From the NCBI GenBank assembly GCA_036346225.1, contig JARFIW010001469.1, positions 7,906,001-7,970,000 of the forward strand: 64,000 bases of DNA, given 5' to 3'. The notes under the pieces were generated by a model. That model was not told the origin of the DNA, did not search any database, and was given only the letters and a program-made list of their open reading frames with translations. Position numbers and translations under genes: made by a program. The stretch comes from Platerodrilus igneus (taxonomy: Eukaryota; Arthropoda; Insecta; Coleoptera; Lycidae). Positions 57,360 to 64,000 of the stretch are shown piece after piece. Every line of letters starts with the position of its first letter. Position 1 is the first letter of the stretch.

Positions 57360-59240
57360 TTATTGAGGTTTTGGGTGTGTTTTTTTGTTGATAGGATGGT
57401 CTTGTAAAGATATTGCGACCATTTCGAGAAAAATGCGTTTTTTGTATTGGCTTTCCCTAAAGACAATTTTAGCGTTGTCGTAATCGATTGTGTGTTGGGT
57501 CTCAAGCGCATGAGAAACTAATGCACAGGTTTTGGTGTTTCTATTGTAGTCACTTTTGTGGGAAGTGATCCTAGCTGAGAGCCACCTTGATGTGTGGCCT
57601 ACATATTGGCCCTGACAATTTTTACATGGGATACAGTAGACGACACCCGACTGTTGCAGTAGGGGGGTACGGTTTTTTAATTTACTAAAAAGCACCTTGC
57701 TGAAAGTTAAAACGGGTTTCTTTGTTAAAGTTATTCCTTCGATGTCCTTTAGAATATGACACAATTTAGCAGTGAGATTTTCCACATACGGGAGAGGAAT
57801 GAAGATCTTGTAATTTGTGTTAGCGGTTGAAATCAGGTTGGGTCCAGGGGTGGGCTGATTGATGTGAGAAGGGGTATTAAAAAGCAGTTTGTTCAATAAC
57901 GAGATAATTTAGGAATTACGAAGAAGTAGGTCTCTTAGAATTAAAAAGTTTTTGTGCTTCAGAGTTCGATGTGAGATGTGTTCTACTCTCCTCTTCAAGC
58001 CCAAAACAAGGTTTATTTTCATATTAATCGGATGGGAGGAGTAAAAATTAAGGTATCTACCTGAAGAGCAGGGTTTGTTATACCAATCGGTAATCAGATT
58101 ATCGTTTTTACGGATGATGAGCATGTCTAAAAAAGAATAGTACCGTTCACTTCTTTTTCAATGGTAAACTGAACGTTATGGTTGTAGTTATTAAAAATCA
58201 GAAGCACTTGGTCTATACAATCTGACGGAACACAACAAATCAGGTCGTCAACGTATTTTTTAAAAAACGGGGGGTCAAAAGATAGTTGAGGGATACAGAA
58301 ATCTAAAAGGTCATCCATCACATATTGCGCAAGAATCGGAGATACACTGGCTCCCATAGGTGTACCCAGTATTTGCTTGTAAAACTTGTGGTCAAATAAA
58401 AAATAGTTAGTGTCAAAAAGAAAATCAATGAGGTTCAAAAATTGCTTTTGGGTTATATTGCAGTGCGAATGTATACTCTGCCAACGGTTAACGACGGTTT
58501 GTTTAACTAGTTCTACAGGTATATTGCTGAACAGAGAAACCACATCAAGACTAATAATAACATGATCAGTAGGGACTTGAAAATCATTGACGAAATTAGC
58601 AAAATGAAGAGTCTTGAACGAAATACGGATTGTTGGTGTCATATGATTTGGTGAGTATGTCGATAATTAAGCCAGAAATTTTAGAGTTCGGAGCATTGAT
58701 AGAGGAAATTATGGGACGAAGTGAAAGGGTCGGTTAATGAATCTTGGGAAGCCCGTAAAATTTGGGAAAGCAGGCATTATAAACCATTAGATCTTTGGCT
58801 TGCTCTGAGGTAATGTTCTTGTTCTTCTTCAAGTCAGTAACCAGTTTATTGGATTTTTGTTCTATTGTACTAGTAGGATCCTTTCCAAGAGCAGTATAGT
58901 ATTTTTTATCCGAGATAATGTCAGAAACTAATTTTATGTAATTGTCCTTCTCCAATAACACCGACACGTTACCCTTATCGGATTTAGTTAGAATAAGATT
59001 GGCATGCGCTTTCATGAATCTGGAAGACTTGATGAGAAGGTTTTTAATTTGATTAGATGGTTTTATTGGTGAGTGGATAAAATTGGTTATAATGTTGGTG
59101 GTTCGAGCTAGAAGGATATTTCTCTGTTCAGGAAGGGCCATAGATACTATTGATTCTACGTCAGCTAGTAGTTTAGGTAGACAAATGTCTTTAGGGGTGG
59201 AACATACGCTGAACAAAGGGCCGAGGGCCACAAAGCCCTG
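57360..59240 (-). pseudogene. PLE family 2 RT and GIY-YIG endonuclease (broken)
   Basis: Order on the minus strand: partial N-terminal region with LTKSDKGNVSVLLEKDNY (about 58940-58995) and FPKFYGLPKIH (about 58737-58770), then a stop; RT palm at 58642-58127 with VIISLDVVSLFSNIP, GTPMGASVSPILAQY and KKYVDDLICCVP (about 58232-58267); a stop near 58125; then thumb DWYNKPCSSGRYLN; and after a stop near 57909 the endonuclease part (57896-57360) with GVVYCIPCKNCQGQYVGHTS and ARITSHKSD, the GIY-YIG core. Catalytic YVDD is present. The lesions are three nonsense or frameshift sites. Confidence 0.9.
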
Positions 59241-60320
59241 CAATATAACCCAAAAGCAATTTTTGAACCTCATTGATTTTCTTTTTGGCACTAACTATTT
59301 TTCATTTGACCACAAGTTTTACAAGCAAATACTGGGTACACCTATGGGAGCCATTGTATCTCCGATTCTTGCGCAATATGTGATGGATGACCTTTTAGAT
59401 TTCTGTATCCCTCAACTATCTTTTGAGCCCCCCGTTTTTTAAAAAATACGTTGACGACCTGATTTGTTGTGTTCCGTCAGATTGTATAGACCAAGTGCTT
59501 CTGATTTTTAATAACTACAACCATAACGTTCAGTTTACCATTGAAAAAGAAGTGAACGGTACTATTCTTTTTTAGACATGCTCATCATCCGTAAAAACGA
59601 TAATCTGATTACCGATTGGTATAGGAAACCCTGCTCTTCGGGTAGATATCTTAATTTTTACTCCTTCCATCCGATTAATATGAAAATAAACCTTGTTTTG
59701 GGCTTGAAGAGAATAGTAGAACACATCTCACATCGAACTCTGAAGCACAAAAACTTTCTAATTCTAAGAGACCTACTTCTTCGTAATTCCTATCCTATCT
59801 CGTTATTGAACAAACTGCTTTTTAATACCCCTTCTCACATCAATCAGCCCACCCCTGGACCCAACCTGATTTCAACCAGTAACACAAATTCCAAGATCTT
59901 CATTCCTTTCCCGAATGTGGAAAATCTCACTGCTAAATTGTGTCATATTCTAAAGGACATCGAAGGAATAACTTTAACAAAGAAACCCGTTTTAACTTTC
60001 AGCAAGGTGCTTTTTAGTAAATTAAAAAACCGTACCCCCTACTGCAACAGTCGGGTGTCGTCTACTGTATCCCATGTAAAAATTGTCAGGGCCAATATGT
60101 AGGCCACACATCCAGGTGGCTCTCAGCTAGGATCACTTCCACAAAAGTGACTACAATAGAAACACCAAAACCTGTGCATTAGTTTCTCATGCGCTTGAGA
60201 CCCAACACACAATCGATTAGGACAACGCTAAAATTGTCTTTAGGGAAAGCCAATACAAAAAACGCATTTTTCTCGAAATGTTCGCAATATCTTTACAAGA
60301 CCATCCTATCTACAAAAAAA
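59229..60320 (+). pseudogene. PLE family 2 RT/GIY-YIG remnant, plus copy
   Basis: Open pieces: RT palm from NITQKQFLNLIDFLFGTNYF (59243) through GTPMGAIVSPILAQYVMDD (about 59333-59390). A one-base shift near 59440 breaks the frame just before the YVDD region, which can still be read in another frame (about 59445-59475). Thumb (59578-59700) and linker follow to 60102; the GIY-YIG core is split by shifts near 60040 and 60130. It lacks the N-terminal third. Confidence 0.88.
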
Positions 60321-60750
60321 CTGACACCCAAAACCTCAATAATATATATATTCCCATCTGATCTCGGTTATTAAGAACACTACGTATCGTACATCTAGTT
60401 AACCAGTGAGCCTTCTTTTATGTTGTCCTTGTTTGGCTATAATCTATACTTGTTTTAGTGTAATACAAACTTTTATCTATAGTTATCCACTGCAAAGTTT
60501 ATATGTTAGTAGTGTTTTATATTTTGACTGGTTCCTATGTAACTTGTAATTTTTAAATTGTCCGTTAATGTTGTTTTAGAAATAAGTCTCCTTAATTAAT
60601 TATTATGTTAACTGTATTATGTGTTTTGAATGTACTCACCAAGTTTGTCGTCGTATCCTAATTATTATCATGCTGCAGGCATTTACTAGATAGATTTATA
60701 TAATCGTAAGTAGTATTAACATAATAACATTTTTGTAATCTTGCAATTAT

Positions 60751-60799
60751 AGTCTTCCTGAAGAAGAAAATAAAATTTTTCGAAAGCTTGAACTGATTA
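60751..60799 (+). ncRNA. Hammerhead-like motif, family 2, intact core
   Basis: Core CTGAAGA at 60758-60764 fits CUGANGA. One extra A precedes stem II (GAAAA with TTTTC, loop AT-rich), then GAAA at 60782-60785, GC, and UU at 60788-60789 as U16.1 and H17. The stem I bases TTC (60755-60757) pair with GAA (60790-60792). A two-base stem III is typical of PLE ribozymes, thought to act as dimers. The extra base before stem II and the weak stem I are reservations. Confidence 0.55.
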
Positions 60800-60884
60800 A
60801 AAGAGTTATCTAAGTGCCCAGATTGACTACTGCCCGATATTTACTATACAATATCAAGTTTTCTAGTCGAAATTAACCTGAATT

Positions 60885-60924
60885 TATATATATTATATAT
60901 ATATATATATATATAATATATATA
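60885..60924. repeat. Interrupted (TA)n microsatellite
   Basis: A TA-rich run between the PLE end and the hairpin. Confidence 0.85.
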
Positions 60925-61060
60925 GTAACAGGCTTTTTGGTCTGCTGGTTAATAAAATATACTCTTTATTATAAACTAAGCTTTCGGTTTATTTTTAAAC
61001 CATTATCAAAGATACTAAAAATTTTATTAACCAGCAGACCAAAAAGCCTGTTACTATATA
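60919..61060 (-). repeat. Perfect 40-bp inverted-repeat hairpin with hammerhead-like centre
   Basis: Bases 60919-60958 and 61021-61060 are exact reverse complements. The 62-base centre on the minus strand has TTGATAA, one extra T, stem II GGTTT...AAACC, then GAAAGCTTAG. This is the same U3/A8 variant as at 51320-51362 with a different stem II. It may be a PLE terminal pair or an excised hairpin copy. Confidence 0.8.
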
Positions 61061-61096
61061 TATTATATTTTATAATTGCAAGGTCGTTATACCACG

Positions 61097-61100
<4 letters not shown>
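61061..61100. repeat. PLE terminal fragment
   Basis: Contains AAGGTCGTTAT shortly before (TA)n, as at the family 1 PLE end (51243-51253 reverse; 53987-53997). Confidence 0.5.

Positions 61101-61141
<41 letters not shown>
61101..61141. repeat. (TA)n microsatellite
   Basis: A TA run following the PLE terminal fragment. Confidence 0.9.
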
Positions 61142-61143
<2 letters not shown>

Positions 61144-61164
61144 AATTATCTTAATAGAAACTCG

Positions 61165-61355
61165 ATTAACTGAATATAAAACAAAGTGAACAAGCTGACG
61201 AATGCAATGGTAATTAACAAAGATTTAAGAGTAATCTAAGTATTAAAACATTTACAATAGCATTTGAAATTTATATGAAATTATACATTAACTGGATATA
61301 AAACAGAACAGACTAGCAAGCAAATGCAATAGTTATTTACAGAGATTAAACAGAA
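61165..61355 (+). repeat. About 123-bp tandem duplication
   Basis: ATTAACTG-ATATAAAACA, AATGCAATRGT and the AGATT-AA block recur at about 61163 and 61287. Confidence 0.65.
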
Positions 61356-61367
61356 TTGGATTGTAAC

Positions 61368-61553
61368 TGTTGGAAATAAAACTGTCAAATTGCGTATCTA
61401 GCAGCAGTTCAACGCAGGCTAATAACAATATGTTTGGTAATTAGTGTGTGCTGTTGTCACCTCTGACTTTACTTCTGTATAAATTTTATTCTTTATTAAA
61501 AAATACATTTTTCGTTCAAGCTTTCTCATCTCAACCAATTGCAATATTTAACA
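61368..61553 (+). repeat. Ty1/copia 5' LTR
   Basis: Begins TGTTGGAAATAAAAC and ends TATTTAACA, 186 bp. Contains a CTGTATAAATTTTATTC TATA-like region near 61477. The boundary is fixed by the primer-binding site that follows. Confidence 0.75.
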
Positions 61554-61571
61554 TGGTAGCAGAGCGTGGTT
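61554..61571 (+). promoter_or_regulatory. Primer-binding site (initiator tRNA-Met type)
   Basis: TGGTAGCAGAGCGTGG directly follows the LTR. It matches the TGGTATCAGAGC-type site common in copia elements, complementary to the 3' end of initiator tRNA. Confidence 0.8.
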
Positions 61572-62260
61572 CTATTTAATCGAACGCACCAGAATTGCTG
61601 GAATCAGGAAAAAATCGTTGGAAATAATACGAAGGTATATTTGCAGCAGCGGGAGCATGGAAACAAATGACACTGAAAGGTTGAGAGGAAACGAAAATTA
61701 TCCTACTTGGTAATTCGCAGTAGAGCTTGCTGCGTGGATTTTAAGAATGCAGCAATTAAAGGTTGTGCCCGATGACTCAACTCCCACAGTCAAACTATTA
61801 GATTCGCTCTCGGACGAATACGAAAGTTTGAGGCAAGCGTGATGGGGGCCCGCTTAGACAATCAGCAAACACTTTTAAATTTAATGAGTGTTCTGATATC
61901 TGAGGACAAGAGACGATAACGGCGAATAGAAAACAAGAGGTAGTCGCGTTATTGGGAAGCAGGCGCAAAGCACAAGGAAAATCTTCTAACGTGCACACAG
62001 GCAGTATAAACCGTTAATTAGAGAAATTTAACGAATTTACCGGAAATACCGAAACCGACAACAGAGGTAAATGAGATTTTAAGTGCTATAAATGTGGAAA
62101 GAAAGATCAGTTCCGGCAGGAATGCAGAGGAAATCTAAAGCAAAGTTATGCAAGCACTTCGAAAGGAGTCGCAAATGACGATTTATTTGTGAGACATTGT
62201 CTTGTGAGAAACAAGATTCCTGGGTGACTGATAGCGCCGCATACCATGGGCGCTTTGAGA
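61572..62260 (+). pseudogene. Copia gag and protease remnant
   Basis: Scattered gag-like stretches (WKQMTLKG near 61665, LTVPDDST-like region near 61760) lead to a zinc knuckle CYKCGKKDQFRQEC at 62084-62125. There the expected His of CCHC is Gln (CAG 62108-62110). A protease-like WVTDSAA (about 62221-62241) stands where WxxDSGA is normal, so the active-site Gly is lost. Stops are frequent. Confidence 0.7.
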
Positions 62261-62499
62261 AAGGGCACAATTAACTTTTAGTCGTTCTTTGATAACGCAT
62301 GGGTATCATGCACGACGAAAGACGTGTTATATACGCCTAGTGCACGCCAGAATTTACTATAAGGAAGAACTCCGACGGATAAGGTACTACCTTTACATCA
62401 ACAAAGACGAGTTGTGAATTTGTTCGAGACGGTGTCGTCAAACCATGCATAGTGGAGGTGAACGTAGCTTCAAGAGATTCTCTCACTTTTGGTATGAAA

Positions 62500-63175
62500 G
62501 GCTGGCCCATCAAGACAAAAATCACATAAGGAAAACACTAATATGACACACGTTGACCTCCTCAGTGATGAACAATTTTGTGGAGCTTGTGTGGAAAGTA
62601 AGCAACAACGGACTATTTTTTTTATGAATGTACACAACATGCCAAGGCCCCCGGTGATGTCGCGCTTGCGGATTTATGTGGTCTTATGGAATGTGAATCA
62701 ATAGGAGGTGCAAAACTTATCTTATGTTTCACCTGTGATTACTCTAGAATGCGTATGGTTAACTTCCTAAAAGAAAAATCAGAAGCTATTGAAAGAATAA
62801 ATGAAGTGTTTGAAACTGTTAAAACTCAACTCGGAAAGCGTATAAAGAGTGTGTAATGCGATGGAAGCCTCGGATTCAATAATAGTGGTGTACGTAGGTA
62901 TTTAAAGTCACAAGCAGCCTACTTAGTTGTTTACAATCCTTATTCTCCAGAACAAAACGGGTGTTCGGAGCATAAAAACAGAACTGTTGTTAATTTAGCT
63001 CACACGACGCTCCTATTTAAGGATCTACCAAAGAAATTATAGGCAGAAGCGACAAACACGGCTGTCCACATTTTAAATCGCACCGGACCAAGTGTAGTTG
63101 AAGGAAAAACCATTGTGAAACCCTCCTTTAAGTGTGAACTACATAAAGGAAAAATCAAAAAACACCAAAATGACT
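62500..63175 (+). pseudogene. Copia integrase remnant
   Basis: Blocks in order: CGACVESKQQR (about 62580-62612, end of the zinc-binding region), ALADLCGLME (about 62666-62697, first catalytic Asp), LILCFTCDYSRM (second catalytic Asp), VNFLKEKSEA, and after a stop VYNPYSPEQNGCSEHKNRTV (about 62928-62987, third catalytic Glu). Then comes AVHILNRTGPS. The DDE residues survive but stops and shifts separate them. Confidence 0.85.
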
Positions 63176-63189
63176 GATTGTGGTAATGA

Positions 63190-63970
63190 TTATGGAAATT
63201 AATGAGCCCAAAAGTTATAGAGACGCTGTGCAGTCCTGGGAGAAATCCAAATGGATAGCCGCCATGAATGACTAAATGAATTCTCTCGAAAAGAATCTAA
63301 CATGGAAGCTATTCGAACTACCAGCTACTCGGAGAGCTATTACAAACCGTTGGACGTATAAAACTAAACACAACGCTGAATATGCTGTCACCCGATACAA
63401 GGCACGCCTAATCGCTCGAGGATTTAACCAACGAGAGCGTATAGATTATAACGAGATATTCAGCCCTGTTGCTCGACTCGACACAATTCGCTCTATTATC
63501 AGCATTACCGTGAACGAACAGCTGGAACTATATCAATTCGACGTGAAAACAGCATTCTTGTATGGAAAAATCGAGAAAGAAATTTTTATGCAACAACCGG
63601 AAGGATATGAAGGCGGAACTGGTCGTGTTTGTAAGTTGCATAAAAGTTTGTATGGGCTGAAGCAATCCCCGAGGTGCTGGAACAAAAACTGCAAGATGTG
63701 TTAACCTCATTCAATCTAAAAGAAAGCTCAGTGGATCTTTGCTTATTTTACAGAATTTCCAACAACAAGCTAATTGCGGCTTTCTATGTTATTGAGCATT
63801 GGTAGCTGCAATGAAGATGATCACTGTAGAGAGATTTTTAAATAGATTTAAAAAGGAATTTGAAATCATGTTTGAATCTGTCGAATATTTCGCGAATATT
63901 AAAATTGAAGGCTTAGACAACAATTCAATCTTTATAAATCAAGAAAGGTGTACTAATGATATCTTTTGAA
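63190..63970 (+). pseudogene. Copia reverse transcriptase remnant
   Basis: A start block (EPKSYRDAVQSWEKSKWIAAM, about 63207-63268) with an in-frame stop shortly after is followed by the best frame, 63276-63704. This has YKARLIARGFNQRERIDY, IFSPVARLDTIRSI and QFDVKTAFLYGKIE (first catalytic Asp, about 63540), then LHKSLYGLKQSPRCW. After a shift, the active-site YVDD is destroyed: FYV is followed by Ile and Glu with a one-base loss near 63790. Dead copy. Confidence 0.9.
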
Positions 63971-64000
63971 GATGTAAAATGAAAGATGCAAATCGGGGAT

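Larger units (their letters stand above)
56854..59240 (-). mobile_element. Penelope-like element, family 2, minus-strand copy (5'-truncated)
   Basis: The 3' end lies at (TA)n 56853; the 5' end is truncated inside the RT coding at about 59240, where it meets the plus-strand copy head to head. Its 3' untranslated region and hammerhead-like end (56915-56947) mirror those at 60370-60840. Confidence 0.9.
59229..60880 (+). mobile_element. Penelope-like element, family 2, plus-strand copy (5'-truncated)
   Basis: Starts inside the RT palm coding at CAATATAACCCAAAAGCAAT and runs to the 3' terminal region, ending near the interrupted (TA)n at 60885. Together with the minus copy it forms an inverted repeat with arms of about 1.6 kb sharing most bases. 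Confidence 0.9.
61368..64000 (+). mobile_element. Ty1/copia LTR retrotransposon, degenerate, cut by window end
   Basis: 5' LTR, primer-binding site, then gag, protease, integrase and RT remnants in the copia order (integrase before RT). Large parts are frameshifted. The RNase H region and 3' LTR lie beyond the window. Confidence 0.9.

Noticed and set aside
1..64000. CRISPR arrays or bacterial operon features
   Set aside because: The tandem repeats have no regular spacers, and there are no prokaryotic gene arrangements; all coding traces are eukaryotic mobile elements.

Overview
The window reads as a piece of an AT-rich, repeat-dense animal genome, most likely an insect or another arthropod. 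The evidence is the mixture of mobile-element families: Penelope-like elements (PLEs) with GIY-YIG endonucleases, BEL/Pao with a PHD-type finger, RTE-clade LINEs, a hAT element, Tc1/mariner relics, Ty1/copia and tRNA-derived SINEs. There are no operons, no long host ORFs, and many (TA)n microsatellites. I found no convincing host protein gene, no functional tRNA or rRNA gene and no CRISPR array. Nearly every coding trace belongs to a mobile element, and almost all are broken.

Layout: 1-1246 holds the end of a repeat element whose relatives recur at 5500-7788, 12714-15023, 15050-17294 and 46854-48778. These about 2 kb elements share short inverted ends (TTRCTRTG-like) that abut (TA)n tracts. 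They carry internal minisatellites and have no recognisable protein. 10.5-11.2 kb has SINE-tail repeats and a mariner relic. 18540-20164 is a long-inverted-repeat Tc1/mariner-superfamily element with an internal tandem duplication. 21945-25005 is a complete but dead hAT element with matching ends and an eroded 8-bp target duplication. 27664-34111 is a rearranged BEL/Pao element on the minus strand with two 200-bp LTRs and an unrelated probable solo LTR inside. 34656-37990 is an RTE LINE with a few frameshifts, followed by tandem tail fragments; a more decayed second copy lies at 42427-44940. 41.4-42.3 kb holds tRNA-derived SINE material, partly as an inverted pair. 45.1-45.4 kb is a large palindrome.

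51.2-61.1 kb is a cluster of PLEs. It contains a hairpin of two 3' fragments, one nearly intact sense copy (RT plus GIY-YIG, interrupted by a single in-frame stop), and a head-to-head pair of a second family. The PLE ends carry hammerhead-ribozyme-like motifs. In one family core positions 3 and 8 are C and G; in two other copies they are U and A, which preserves the base pair. From 61368 to the window end runs a degenerate Ty1/copia element with LTR, primer-binding site, gag, integrase and RT remnants.

Together this looks like an intergenic or heterochromatic transposon graveyard in which (TA)n tracts act as repeated landing or junction sites for two unrelated element types. The points most worth checking are the hammerhead-like covariation in the PLE ends and the (TA)n-bounded family.
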